From assembly GCF_013364155.1 (NCBI RefSeq), contig NZ_CP054916.1, forward strand, positions 3,282,501-3,346,500: DNA of 64,000 nucleotides, read 5' to 3'. This document shows, piece after piece, positions 8,234 through 16,724 of this stretch (position 1 is its first letter; every line of letters starts with the position of its first letter). Made by a program: the position numbers and the translations under genes. The notes under the pieces are model-generated. The model was not told where the DNA came from. It did not search any database and saw only the letters and a list, made by a program, of their open reading frames with translations. The stretch comes from Streptomyces sp. NA02950. Its GTDB lineage: Bacteria; Actinomycetota; Actinomycetes; Streptomycetales; Streptomycetaceae.

Positions 8234-9100
8234 ATGAGCAGGCCGCCGTTTCTCACACTGCCCTCGGGCGTCCGCGCATACCGACTGGGGACCGCGCGCG
8301 GAGAGTTCGCCGTGCACGACGCGCGGCCCGGCTCGGCCGCACGCGGCACCGTGCTGCTGGTGCCGGGGTTCACCGGCAGCAAGGAAGACTTCATCGCCCT
8401 GCTGGAGCCGCTGGCCGCCGCGGGTTTCCGGGCCGTCGCGGTCGACGGCCGCGGCCAGTACGAGAGCCCCGGACCCCGGGACCAGGCCGCGTATGCCCGG
8501 CACGAGCTGGCGCTCGACCTTCTCGCGCAGGCCACGGCGGTCAGCGCCGCCACCGAGGACCCCGTCCATCTGCTCGGGCATTCGCTGGGCGGGCTGATCG
8601 CACGGACCGCCGTGCTGCGGGACCCGGGCGCGTTCAGCTCGTTGACGATCATGAGTTCCGGTCCGGCTGCCATCTCGGCCGCGCAGCAGGCCCGCACCAA
8701 GCTGCTCATCGACGCGCTGACGGTGATGGACATGGAGTCCGTCTGGCAGGCGATGCGCGAACTGGACCCGCCCGAGGCGGCCGACGCGGCGACTCCGCCC
8801 GGCGTACGGGAGTTCCTGCACCGGCGCTGGCTGGGCACGGTGCCGGAGCAGCTGATCGCGACCGGCCGGCAGCTCAACGCGGAACCGGACCGGGTCGGCG
8901 AGCTCGCGGCGTCCGGGGTGCCCACCCATGTGCTGTCCGGCGAGGTGGACTACGCCTGGCCGGTGCCGCTGATGGACGAGATGGCGGAGCGGCTGTCGGC
9001 GCGCCGGACCGTGATCGAGGGCGCCGAGCACTCCCCCAACGTCGAGCGGCCGCGGGCCACGGCCGAGGCGCTGATCGCGTTCTGGCGGAGCCTGGGCTGA
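8234..9100 (+). CDS. Alpha/beta hydrolase
   Basis: Product of 288 residues. It has the oxyanion loop PGFTGSKEDF, the nucleophile elbow GHSLGG (Ser near residue 120), a probable acid in GEVDYAWP and a C-terminal His in GAEHSPNVERP. No signal peptide is seen, so it is probably cytoplasmic. The ATG has no ribosome-binding site but lies 7 bases after a -10 box, so a leaderless mRNA is likely. It is not obviously co-transcribed with the helicase, which ends in a strong terminator. The substrate is unknown. Confidence 0.88.
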   Translation: MSRPPFLTLPSGVRAYRLGTARGEFAVHDARPGSAARGTVLLVPGFTGSKEDFIALLEPLAAAGFRAVAVDGRGQYESPGPRDQAAYARHELALDLLAQATAVSAATEDPVHLLGHSLGGLIARTAVLRDPGAFSSLTIMSSGPAAISAAQQARTKLLIDALTVMDMESVWQAMRELDPPEAADAATPPGVREFLHRRWLGTVPEQLIATGRQLNAEPDRVGELAASGVPTHVLSGEVDYAWPVPLMDEMAERLSARRTVIEGAEHSPNVERPRATAEALIAFWRSLG

Positions 9101-9142
9101 GCCCCGTCGCAGCGGGTGAGCACCCGGGGCCGCGCCGGGCAC

Positions 9143-10072
9143 TCAGTACTGGGCCTGGAGGTGCTCCCAGAAGCCGTCCCGCAGGGCCCGCCGCAGATCG
9201 GCGTGGGCGCGCAGCGACAGCCGCAGCAGCCCCTCCGCGTCGATCAGCAGCTCCTGGTCGATCGAGCCGGGCAGATAGGGGTGGCCCGGCAGCAGCTCGG
9301 CAAGCGTCTCCCGGCCGCGTGAGGAGAGCCACTGGGCGGCGATCTGGGCCCCGACGAAGCGCACCTCGTCCCGGCTCGGCGCCGGCCCGCACGGCGCCGT
9401 CTCGCCGTTCGGCTCGTAGCCCGTGGCCCGGCGGCTGACATACGGCTTGCAGAAGTCGAGGTCGAAGGTGCGCTGGCTGTCGACCTCCCACAGCAGCGGC
9501 TCGGCCTGGTTCCGGCCGTCCAGGGCCTCGATACCCCACAGATGGACCCGCGCCCCGTAGCCCTGGGCCGCCTCGACGGCCGAGACCAGGTCCTCGTCGC
9601 CGCCGATCAGCACGGCGTCGCCGATGGCGCGGTGCCGGGCGAGGGATTCGAGGTCGGAGCGGATGAGGGAGTCGACGCCCTTCTGCTGGTTGTTGGCGTT
9701 GAGGTTGCCGAGCCGGACCTTGACGTCGGGCAGCTCCGCGATGCTCTGCTGCTCGGGGGTGTGGATACGGCGCCGGGCGCCGTCGAACCAGTAGACCCGC
9801 AGCAGCCTGCTGTCCGGGAAGATCGTGCGGGCCTTGTCGATGAACGCCTCGATCAGCCCCTCGGCGTCCAGCTCGAAGGCCCGGCGGTCCTCCGTGCCCG
9901 CGACCAGCCGTCCGGCGGCCGCGTACACATACCCCGCGTCCACGAAGATCGCGTGGGTGGAGGGGGTGGTGGCGACCTCGGCGAGCACGCGTTGCAGCAG
10001 CTCATTGGTGCGCTCGATGCCCACGACGATCGAGGCGAGATCTGGTTGGCCCGGAGGCAGCACGTCACTCAT
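9143..10072 (-). CDS. NYN domain protein (PIN-like RNase fold)
   Basis: Product of 309 residues. The NYN domain (about 40-215) has its acidic active-site pattern: FVDAGYVY near the start, GVDSLIRSDL in the middle, and GGDEDLVSAVEAAQGYGARVHLWG. NYN proteins share the PIN nuclease fold and are thought to process RNA, so this is likely a soluble metal-dependent ribonuclease. The C-terminal 90 residues resemble the OST-HTH/LOTUS-associated extension of LabA-like proteins only weakly. Neighbours give no further clue. Confidence 0.85.
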   Translation of the reverse strand: MSDVLPPGQPDLASIVVGIERTNELLQRVLAEVATTPSTHAIFVDAGYVYAAAGRLVAGTEDRRAFELDAEGLIEAFIDKARTIFPDSRLLRVYWFDGARRRIHTPEQQSIAELPDVKVRLGNLNANNQQKGVDSLIRSDLESLARHRAIGDAVLIGGDEDLVSAVEAAQGYGARVHLWGIEALDGRNQAEPLLWEVDSQRTFDLDFCKPYVSRRATGYEPNGETAPCGPAPSRDEVRFVGAQIAAQWLSSRGRETLAELLPGHPYLPGSIDQELLIDAEGLLRLSLRAHADLRRALRDGFWEHLQAQY

Positions 10073-10285
10073 ACGCGGTTCATTCTCCGGGCGGCCGCTC
10101 GGGGATCACAACCGGACCACCCTCCGCTACCAGCAGGTACTTAGTCTGGCGAAAAATTTCATTAGCGTAGGGAATGTTTTCAGGGCACACTCTCGTTGAA
10201 GACGTACAGGAGCGTGCGGCAGCGAGGCCGCGCCGCCTCCGTACACATCAGTTCTCCTCAGGAGGATCAGACGAAGGGAGAAGCC

Positions 10286-10438
10286 GTGCGCTTCGAGATC
10301 ATGCGTCTTGACGACGTCGACGGTAACGCCGTGGACAGCACCGTCGTGGACGCCGCCTCCGTCAACCGGATCGTGCAGCAGGCCGCGGCGATCGGCCAGC
10401 GCATCTACATCCGCCCGGCCGACACCGTCGCCCGGTAG
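10286..10438 (+). CDS. Short conserved hypothetical protein
   Basis: A 50-residue protein (MRFEIMRLDDVDGNAVDSTV...) starting at a GTG with GGGAG six bases upstream. I recognise it as a small protein widely present in Streptomyces, with a mixed strand/helix pattern (VNRIVQQAAAIGQRIYI). No function is known. The upstream 200 bases are unusually AT-rich (around 10140-10180), fitting a promoter. A strong terminator follows at 10471, so it is a one-gene unit. Confidence 0.78.
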   Translation: MRFEIMRLDDVDGNAVDSTVVDAASVNRIVQQAAAIGQRIYIRPADTVAR

Positions 10439-10470
10439 TGCCGGTGAGAAGTTCCTGACGCAGCACGCAC

Positions 10471-10503
10471 AGCGCCCCCGTACAACGGACGTACGGGGGC
10501 GCT
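10471..10503 (+). terminator. Terminator shared by the short ORF and marC
   Basis: A 13-bp perfect stem (AGCGCCCCCGTAC) with a 7-base loop, followed by TTCG. It lies between convergent genes and can serve both strands. Confidence 0.85.
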
Positions 10504-10510
10504 TTCGCGT

Positions 10511-11116
10511 TCAGGCCTGGTGGACCACCTGGATGACACCGTTGATGATCTGCTGCACGGCCAGAGCGGAGAGCATCATTCCGGCCAGTCGGGTGACCAG
10601 CACCACTCCGCCTTCCTTGATCACACGGATGATCAGCAGCGAGTAGCGCATGGTGAGCCACAGCACCACATGCATGGCCACGATGGCGGCCCACACCGAG
10701 ACCTGGCCACCGGCGCCCTTCGCGTGCTGCACCGCGAGGATCACCGAGACGATCGCCCCCGGCCCGGCCAGCAGCGGCATGCCGAGCGGGACGAGCGCGA
10801 CATTGACGTCCTTGGTCTGGGTCGGCTCGTCGTTCTTGCCGGTGAGCAGGTCGAGCGCGATCAGCAGCAGAAGCAGCCCGCCCGCGATCATCAGCGCGGG
10901 CACCGAGACATGGAGATAGTCGAGGATCTGCTGACCGGCGACACCGAAGACAGCGATGACCCCGAAGGCGACGGCGGCGGCCTGGCCCGCCATCCGGCGC
11001 TGGACCTTGACGGGGCGGCCGGAGGTCAGCGCCAGGAAGATCGGCGTGATCCCCGGAGGATCCATGATCACAAAAAGGGTGAGAAAGAGAGAACCGAAGA
11101 CAGCGGTGTCGAACAC
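10511..11116 (-). CDS. marC: MarC family integral membrane protein
   Basis: Product of 201 residues with the MarC/UPF0056 pattern: the first helix carries FVIMDPPGITPIFL and the centre LVPLGMPLLAGPGAI, both family hallmarks. About six membrane helices are predicted. Despite the historical name (multiple antibiotic resistance), MarC proteins have no proven transport role. The GTG start at 11116 lacks a clear ribosome-binding site. It lies downstream of, and on the same strand as, nothing obvious; the PHP gene ends 78 bases upstream and may be co-transcribed. Confidence 0.9.
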   Translation of the reverse strand: MFDTAVFGSLFLTLFVIMDPPGITPIFLALTSGRPVKVQRRMAGQAAAVAFGVIAVFGVAGQQILDYLHVSVPALMIAGGLLLLLIALDLLTGKNDEPTQTKDVNVALVPLGMPLLAGPGAIVSVILAVQHAKGAGGQVSVWAAIVAMHVVLWLTMRYSLLIIRVIKEGGVVLVTRLAGMMLSALAVQQIINGVIQVVHQA

Positions 11117-11194
11117 GGTGAAGGGCCTTGCGCAGAGGTGGGCGAGCGACGGGTGAAGGGGGGTGGGGAAGGCGAGGGCAGGGCGTGAGCGGGC

Positions 11195-12049
11195 TCAGCC
11201 GCCCGCGCCCGGCACCGGGAACGCGCCGGCGGCCCGGCGCACGATCTCGCCGTAGATCTCGGGGTCGGTGGTGTACTCGCCCAGACTGCAGCTCTTACGG
11301 CTGCCGTGGTAGTCGCTGGAGCCGGTCGTGAGCAGACCGTGCTCGGCGGCGAGGCCGCGCAGCCGGGCGCGGGTGGGCCCGTCGTGGTCCATATGGTCGA
11401 CCTCGATACCGTCCAGGCCCGCGGCGGCCAGCTCGCCGATCGCGCTCTCCGGGACGCACTGACCGCGCTTGAGGGCCAGCGGATGCGCGAAGACGGTGAC
11501 CCCGCCCGCCGCCTTGACCAGGCGGATCGCCTCGAAGGGGTCCAGCTCGTGCTTCTCGACGTAGGCGCGGCCGCCATTGGCGAGCCACTCGGGGGTGAAG
11601 GCGTCCGAGACGCTGTCCACGACGCCCAGCTCGACGAGGGCGGTGGCCACGTGCGGCCGCCCGACGGCCCCGTCACCGGCGATCTCCGCCACCCGCTCCC
11701 AGGTGACCGGTACGCCCAGCTCCCGCAGTCTGGCGACCATCCCCTGGGCTCGGGGCACCCGGTCGTCGCGCACCAGCTCGCGTTCACGTGCGAACTCCGG
11801 CTCGGCCGGGTCGAAGAGGTACGCGAGCATGTGCAGGCTCACACCGTTCAGCCGGCAGGACAGCTCGGCGCCGGTGACCAGGGTCAGGCCCCGCGGCAGC
11901 GCCCGTATCGCCTCCTGGTGACCGCCGACGGTGTCATGGTCGGTCAGCGCGACGACGTCCAGCCCCGCCGCGGCGGCGTGGTGGACCAGCTCGGCGGGGG
12001 TGTCCGTACCGTCCGAGGCAGTGGAGTGGGTGTGCAGATCGATGCGCAC
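11195..12049 (-). CDS. PHP domain phosphoesterase (RNase AM/YciV-like)
   Basis: Product of 284 residues. It starts with the PHP motif I HTHSTASDGTDTP, followed by LTDHDTVGG (motif II), a conserved His in VFAHPL, and SDYHG near residue 255, all metal ligands of the trinuclear PHP site. Relatives of this length include the YciV/RNase AM 5'-3' exonuclease and 3',5'-nucleotide phosphatases, so RNA or nucleotide phosphoesterase activity is likely. Start GTG at 12049 with GGAG upstream. Confidence 0.88.
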   Translation of the reverse strand: MRIDLHTHSTASDGTDTPAELVHHAAAAGLDVVALTDHDTVGGHQEAIRALPRGLTLVTGAELSCRLNGVSLHMLAYLFDPAEPEFARERELVRDDRVPRAQGMVARLRELGVPVTWERVAEIAGDGAVGRPHVATALVELGVVDSVSDAFTPEWLANGGRAYVEKHELDPFEAIRLVKAAGGVTVFAHPLALKRGQCVPESAIGELAAAGLDGIEVDHMDHDGPTRARLRGLAAEHGLLTTGSSDYHGSRKSCSLGEYTTDPEIYGEIVRRAAGAFPVPGAGG

Positions 12050-12158
12050 GACACGGCTCCAAGCTGCGGTGGAAGGAACGGAGGGGACGCTTCAGGATAA
12101 CCGCCGCCCCGGGCATGCCCGTGTCAGGGGCATCCACCCCCGGCCGGAACTGCGGCGG

Positions 12159-12797
12159 TCAGGACAGGATCCGCGGTGAGAGCGCCCCGCACGGCACCAG
12201 GTCCACCTCGGCCCCGGCGTCCCGCAGATCGGTGAGCACCATCTCGTCGTACATCAGCAGCCCGGTCTGTTCGGGCCAGACGATCGCCCACAGCCACAGC
12301 CCGCAGGCCTCGCCCGCGAAGACCGCCCGGTCGTCCGGGGTGCCCTCGACATGCCACAGCGGGGTGGGCCGCCCAGCGGCCAGCACCTTCACATGCGGGG
12401 GTTTGTCCACCCGCATCCCCGGCCCGGGGTCGGGACCCGGGATGCCCGCATAGCGCGCACCGAGTCCGACGCCGAGCTCCTCGGCCACCAGCAGCAGCTC
12501 ACCGGGGCCGCCCAGCGGGCCGGGGCCGGAGCAGGCCACGGCGGTGGCGCGGCCGCCGCTGCGGTCGTCGCCCGCGCACGCCACACCGGTGAACAGCCAG
12601 CCCACGGGCAGCGGCCACGGCATCCAGACCGGAACCCGGGCGCGATTGGTGACCACCACGAGTGCTTCGACGCTCGGCGGGACGACTGGCTGGAGCGGAT
12701 GCACGGTGCCGTGCATGCCGCACTGCCAGGTGTCGGCGAAGAGACCGGGCGCTCGCACCCGGCCACCGCACTTCGGGCAACTGGGTTCGCCCCTCAT
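12159..12797 (-). CDS. Conserved hypothetical with N-terminal zinc ribbon (DUF6758-like)
   Basis: Product of 212 residues. The N-terminus has CPKCGG (7-12) and a later CGMHG, a short zinc-ribbon-like motif, followed by a Trp- and Pro-rich body (VPVWMPWPLPVGWLFTGV). I believe this is the DUF6758 family of Streptomyces; no function is known. The ATG overlaps the end of an open frame that continues from the upstream SUFU gene (ATGA at 12794-12797), which suggests coupling to an upstream coding sequence now separated by a stop. Confidence 0.78.
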   Translation of the reverse strand: MRGEPSCPKCGGRVRAPGLFADTWQCGMHGTVHPLQPVVPPSVEALVVVTNRARVPVWMPWPLPVGWLFTGVACAGDDRSGGRATAVACSGPGPLGGPGELLLVAEELGVGLGARYAGIPGPDPGPGMRVDKPPHVKVLAAGRPTPLWHVEGTPDDRAVFAGEACGLWLWAIVWPEQTGLLMYDEMVLTDLRDAGAEVDLVPCGALSPRILS

Positions 12798-12982
12798 AGG
12801 GCCCCACGGTCCTCCCCGGTCGCCCTCGCGTCAAGGACGATCACCCGTCCGGAGGCCGTGCGGTCGAAGAGTTTCCGCCCGTACGCCGCGTGCGGTACGC
12901 CGTGCTCCCGCGTGCGCACCGAGTAGGCCGCTTCCGCACCCGTGGGCGGCTTCGGTACCGGGCCGGCCGCCCGCGCACGGGG
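12794..12982 (-). other. In-frame open extension after the SUFU stop codon
   Basis: Directly after the stop of the SUFU-domain gene the same frame stays open for 62 more codons with coding-like G/C third positions (contains KPPTGAEAAYSVRTREHGV and FDRTASGRVIVLDARA). It ends in TGA overlapping the ATG of the next gene. It could be a readthrough extension, a remnant C-terminus of a lost gene, or chance. Confidence 0.35.
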
Positions 12983-13588
12983 TCAGTCGTCCAAGGGAAC
13001 CCCGGAGCGCATCGGATCGCGCAGGTCCGTACCGTGCCGCAGCCAGCGGTCCTGGAGCGCGCCCGCGCCGTGGACCCGCTTCCACGCCGCCTCGTTCCCC
13101 GTCATCGGCAGCAGCGGCAGGAAGCGCACCGGCTCCATCGGTTCCAGGAGCTCCAAGTCCTCCACCAGTCCGCCCGATTCGGCGACCAGCACGGAGGTGA
13201 AGGGCGCGCCGGTCCACAGCGGCGCGCCGATGTCCAGCGAGGCGCCCGGCGCCACCACCAGACCCTCGACCTGGGGGGAGGCGGCCAGTACGGCGAGCGG
13301 CCGCAGCACCTCGTCCAGGGTGCCGGTGCCGGGCCCCGTGCCGCCGGACCGCACGGTGAGCACCAGCTCGGCGCGCGGTCCGCGCAGCGGGTCGGCGGCG
13401 GGGGCGGTGGGGTCGGTCATCGGGGTGTCCGACATGCCGAGGGTGGCGTAGCGGACGACGTCCCCCTCCCCCCGGAACCGCAGCACTTCGATGCGGTCCG
13501 TGCCGACGAAGGTGAGGGCCGCGCGACCGTCCGGTTCACCCAGCGCGGTGATCAACCGGGCCTCGACCAGCTGAAGAACGTCTGACAT
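12983..13588 (-). CDS. Suppressor-of-fused (SUFU) domain protein
   Basis: Product of 201 residues matching bacterial SUFU-domain proteins, with features such as EVLRFRGEGDVVRYATLGMSD and RAELVLTVR and a late FLPLLPMTGNEAAWKR. Bacterial SUFU domains are commonly immunity proteins or helper proteins of unknown role; here no toxin gene lies next to it. The ATG at 13588 is placed 6 bases after a TATGCT box, supporting this start over the slightly longer frame at 13621. Confidence 0.85.
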   Translation of the reverse strand: MSDVLQLVEARLITALGEPDGRAALTFVGTDRIEVLRFRGEGDVVRYATLGMSDTPMTDPTAPAADPLRGPRAELVLTVRSGGTGPGTGTLDEVLRPLAVLAASPQVEGLVVAPGASLDIGAPLWTGAPFTSVLVAESGGLVEDLELLEPMEPVRFLPLLPMTGNEAAWKRVHGAGALQDRWLRHGTDLRDPMRSGVPLDD

Positions 13589-14041
13589 GCGGTGAGCATA
13601 GATCGCGTATCGAACAGGCAAAGCGGCGCCGTGGCGCTTCTGCCGACTGATAGCCTTTACCTCTGCCCAGGGAGTTACACGTCGTCCCCCACGGGGGACC
13701 GGCCGGAGGAGGTGGGGCTGCGGTGGATCCTAGTCGACCGTGCAGTACCGACAGTTCTCCCGTCGTTTCCCCTGGGGATGCGCACGCATGATCTGAGCCT
13801 TCCGTACCCCACCGCCTCGCGGTGAAACACGTGAAGTCAGTTCGCATCCAGGGCATGTGACGGCAGAGCGCCTTCGTCCCGCTTTGTTCTGTTTTCTTAC
13901 GCGAACTCCCGTCAGCGCCATCGCACGGAGCGCCGCCCGCTTTGCGGACGTACCGAGGCCGGACCGCCGTACGCCCACCTTCCGGGTGCCGCGCTGCGCC
14001 CCGCGCCCGCCGCTGACGGCCGGCCCGTGAAGGAGCCCGTC
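13589..14041 (+). other. Long non-coding region / leader upstream of corA
   Basis: About 450 bases without a convincing gene. It has a small hairpin (GTCCCCC-AC-GGGGGAC, 13684-13699), a T-rich stretch (about 13881-13900) and a short proline-containing ORF from 13778 (MRTHDLSLPYPTASR). It does not match the M-box magnesium riboswitch as I know it. Confidence 0.5.
13595..13600 (-). promoter_or_regulatory. -10 box of a leaderless promoter (SUFU gene)
   Basis: TATGCT on the minus strand, 6 bases before the ATG at 13588. Confidence 0.55.
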
Positions 14042-15142
14042 ATGTCGATGATCCGTGACCTGCGCGCAGTTGTCCGCCCCGCCCTGCGCCGGGCCCGTAC
14101 CGCCCACAACTACGACGCCACGCGTGACCCGTCGGTCACCAGCGCCGTGGTCGACTGCGCGGTCTACCGGGACGGACGACGGGTCAGCGACCACGTCAGC
14201 CCGGCGAAGGCGATGGAGCGGGTGCGCGCCGAGGGCGGGTTCGCCTGGATCGGTCTGCACGAGCCGAACGAGCGCGAGTTCGCCGGTATCGCACAGGAGT
14301 TCGGGCTGCACCCGCTGGCCGTCGAGGACGCCGTCCAGGCCCATCAGCGGCCGAAGCTGGAGCGGTACGACGACACCCTCTTCACCGTCTTCAAGACCAT
14401 CCACTACGTCGAGCACACCGAACTCACCGCCACCAGCGAGGTGGTGGAGACCGGCGAGGTGATGTGCTTCACCGGCCGGAACTTCATCGTGACCGTCCGG
14501 CACGGCGGCCAGGGCTCGCTGCGCGCGCTGCGCCACCGTCTCCAGGACGACCCGGAGTTGCTGGCCAAGGGCCCCTCGGCGGTGCTGCACGCCATCGCCG
14601 ACCAGGTGGTCGACGGCTATCTCGCGGTCGCCGACGCCGTCCAGGACGACATCGACGAGGTGGAGATCGACGTCTTCTCGGCGGCGACCTCCCGGCGCGG
14701 CGGCGACGCGGGCCGGATCTACCAGCTCAAGCGTGAGGTGCTGGAGTTCAAGCGGGCCGTCTCGCCGCTGCTGCGGCCGATGCAGCTGCTGAGCGAGCGT
14801 CCGATGCGGCTGGTGGACCCGGACATCCAGAAGTACTTCCGGGATGTGGCGGACCACTTGGCCCGGGTCAATGAGCAGGTGCTGTCCTTCGACGACCTGC
14901 TGAACTCGATCCTCCAGGCCAATCTGGCGCAGGCGACCGTCGCGCAGAACGAGGACATGCGCAAGATCACATCATGGGCGGCGATCTTCGCCGTTCCCAC
15001 GATGATCGCGGGGATCTACGGCATGAACTTCGACTACATGCCGGAGCTGCGCTGGAAGTTCGGCTACCCGGCCGTGCTGCTGGTCACCGTCGGAATCTGC
15101 GTCGCCATCCACCGCGGCTTCAAGCGCAACGGCTGGCTGTAG
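14042..15142 (+). CDS. corA: Magnesium/cobalt transporter CorA
   Basis: Product of 366 residues. A long cytoplasmic alpha/beta and helical domain (1-300) is followed by two C-terminal membrane helices, the first ending in the signature YGMNF (GMN at 327-329) that forms the ion selectivity ring of CorA pentamers. Lys/Arg-rich RGFKRNGWL closes the protein, as usual. The ATG at 14042 has AAGGAG six bases upstream; the in-frame GTG at 14027 does not. The 3' end overlaps the convergent EamA gene by 171 bases. Other magnesium-related proteins (MgtE-N/CBS) are encoded 3 kb away. Confidence 0.95.
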   Translation: MSMIRDLRAVVRPALRRARTAHNYDATRDPSVTSAVVDCAVYRDGRRVSDHVSPAKAMERVRAEGGFAWIGLHEPNEREFAGIAQEFGLHPLAVEDAVQAHQRPKLERYDDTLFTVFKTIHYVEHTELTATSEVVETGEVMCFTGRNFIVTVRHGGQGSLRALRHRLQDDPELLAKGPSAVLHAIADQVVDGYLAVADAVQDDIDEVEIDVFSAATSRRGGDAGRIYQLKREVLEFKRAVSPLLRPMQLLSERPMRLVDPDIQKYFRDVADHLARVNEQVLSFDDLLNSILQANLAQATVAQNEDMRKITSWAAIFAVPTMIAGIYGMNFDYMPELRWKFGYPAVLLVTVGICVAIHRGFKRNGWL

Positions 15143-16087
15143 CCCGCTCGCCTTCCGGCGGTCCGCCAGGATGACCAGGGTGAGCCCGCCGAGGATCACC
15201 GCGAGCGCCGGGTAGGCGGCCACGGGCGGTGTCTGGCCCAGCCAGAGCGCCGCGATCAGGGCCGCCCCCGGTGTCTCCAGCAGCACCGCGGTGGAGGTGA
15301 CCGACGGGCCCAGACCCCGCACCACCCGGTTGATCAGGGTGTGGCCCAGCAGTTGGGCGGTGACCGTCAGCGCGGCCAGCTGGAGCCAGGTGACGCCCTG
15401 GTAGCCGCCGAGCGCGGCGCCCGAGCCCAGACAGACGGCCAGCAGCAGCGCGCTGGTGGTGGCGTAGCAGACGAGGGTGTACGCGGTGGTGCTCACCGAA
15501 CGGCGCACCTCCGCCCCGAGCACCACGTACCCGCCCCCGGCCACCCCGCCGACCAGGGCCAGCGCGTCGCCCAGCAGCGCGCGGGGCGAGGTCGACAGAT
15601 CGACACCGGTGAGGATCACCACACCGAGCAGGGCGAGCCCCATGCCCAGCCACACCCGCGCGGCCGGGCGGTGGCCGCGCATCCGCAGCAGCAGCGCGGT
15701 CCAGATCGGAGTGGTGGTGACCAGTGCGGTGGACGAGGCGACGGACGTCATCCGCAGGCTCGGCAGCCAGGTGCCGAAGTGCACCGCGAGCAGCGCTCCG
15801 GCCCCGGCCGACAGCAGCACCGCCCGGCGTCCCATCCCGCGCAGCTCGCCCCGGTGGCGCCACAGCGCGAACGGGGCCAGCGCGCCGACCGCCATGGCGT
15901 TCCGCCAGAAGGCGATGGCGAGGGCGGGCGCGGCCGTCGCGGCGGCGAGCGGTGCGGAGAACGAGACCCCGGCCACGGCCACCGCGAGCAGCACGGCGTC
16001 CAGCGGAAGCGGGGTGCGCAGGGTGCCGCCGCCGGTGCCGTCCGGCACGTCGGCGGCGGACCTGCGGGCGGGGCGGGCGGTGGACAC
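14972..16087 (-). CDS. EamA/DMT-superfamily transporter
   Basis: Product of 371 residues with about ten hydrophobic helices in two EamA repeats (repeat 1 about 30-155, repeat 2 about 170-310), ending in LVILADRRKA as DMT exporters often do. It probably exports small metabolites or amino acids. The last 55 residues are hydrophilic (GDADSDGDQQHGRVAE) and are encoded antisense to the end of corA, so this tail is likely a by-product of a lost stop codon. GTG at 16087 lies 6 bases after a TACGCT box. Confidence 0.88.
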   Translation of the reverse strand: MSTARPARRSAADVPDGTGGGTLRTPLPLDAVLLAVAVAGVSFSAPLAAATAAPALAIAFWRNAMAVGALAPFALWRHRGELRGMGRRAVLLSAGAGALLAVHFGTWLPSLRMTSVASSTALVTTTPIWTALLLRMRGHRPAARVWLGMGLALLGVVILTGVDLSTSPRALLGDALALVGGVAGGGYVVLGAEVRRSVSTTAYTLVCYATTSALLLAVCLGSGAALGGYQGVTWLQLAALTVTAQLLGHTLINRVVRGLGPSVTSTAVLLETPGAALIAALWLGQTPPVAAYPALAVILGGLTLVILADRRKASGLQPAVALEAAVDGDADSDGDQQHGRVAELPAQLRHVVEVHAVDPRDHRGNGEDRRP

Positions 16088-16093
16088 ACCCTC

Positions 16094-16099
16094 AGCGTA
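16094..16099 (-). promoter_or_regulatory. -10 box of a leaderless promoter (EamA gene)
   Basis: TACGCT on the minus strand, 6 bases before the GTG at 16087. Confidence 0.5.
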
Positions 16100-16182
16100 A
16101 GGCGCGTAGGCGGGCCGGGCACCTGTCGTCCCGCGGGCTGGGACGCCCCCGGCCGCCCGGCGGCGGCCCCGCGCACACGTCC

Positions 16183-16188
16183 TAGGCT
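16183..16188 (+). promoter_or_regulatory. -10 box of a leaderless promoter (gene at 16195)
   Basis: TAGGCT, 6 bases before the ATG at 16195. It is 84 bases from the divergent EamA box. Confidence 0.6.
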
Positions 16189-16194
16189 GTGCAC

Positions 16195-16722
16195 ATGACG
16201 CAGACGCCGATGGACCGCGCCCTTGTCGAGGAGGCGGCCAAGAAGTCCGCCCTCATCTGGGTCCAGGGGAGCGAGGGTGCCGCCCGCCCCCTGTGGCACA
16301 TCTGGCACGAGGGTGCCGTCTGCCTGGTCGGGGACGGCCCCGACGAGCAGCCCCTCACCGGGCTCGGCCTCACCGACGGCGGCACCGCCACGGTGACCGT
16401 GCGCAGCAAGGACAAGGGCGGGCGGCTGGCCGGCTTTCCCGCGCGGGTGGTGGAGCTGGCCCCGCACAGCGAGGCGTGGACGGCGGCGGTCGACGAGCTC
16501 AAGGGCAAGCGGCTGAACGCGGCGGACGCCGACCGGATCGCCGAACGGTGGGCGAGCGGCAGCCGGGTGCTGCGGCTGGAGCCCGCGCCCGGGGCGCTCG
16601 CCGAGCAGCCCACCGGCTCGCTGGCGGCGGCCCCGCTGCCGTCCGCGGCGGTCACCCGCCGTCCCATGCCGGAGGGACTGCCGAAGCTGCTGGCGCGCGG
16701 CCGTCGGGCCCGGAAGCGCTAG
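16195..16722 (+). CDS. Conserved hypothetical, possibly FMN-binding split-barrel
   Basis: Product of 175 residues. The N-terminal 100 residues have a beta-barrel-like pattern (ALIWVQGSEGAARPLWHIWHE, AVCLVGDG, ATVTVRSKDKGGRLAGF) reminiscent of pyridoxamine-phosphate-oxidase-like FMN-binding proteins, but no diagnostic motif is certain. The C-terminus is basic (RGRRARKR). No signal peptide or membrane segment. The ATG at 16195 is chosen because a TAGGCT box sits 6 bases upstream. The next 240 bases contain repeat elements, so it is a single-gene unit. Confidence 0.75.
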   Translation: MTQTPMDRALVEEAAKKSALIWVQGSEGAARPLWHIWHEGAVCLVGDGPDEQPLTGLGLTDGGTATVTVRSKDKGGRLAGFPARVVELAPHSEAWTAAVDELKGKRLNAADADRIAERWASGSRVLRLEPAPGALAEQPTGSLAAAPLPSAAVTRRPMPEGLPKLLARGRRARKR

Positions 16723-16724
16723 CT

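Noticed and set aside
5884..8925. 1013-residue minus-strand ORF
   Set aside because: Antisense to the helicase and second hydrolase; no domain pattern.
13589..14041. M-box or c-di-AMP (ydaO) riboswitch upstream of corA
   Set aside because: The core motifs of either class as I know them are not present; only a small generic hairpin was found.
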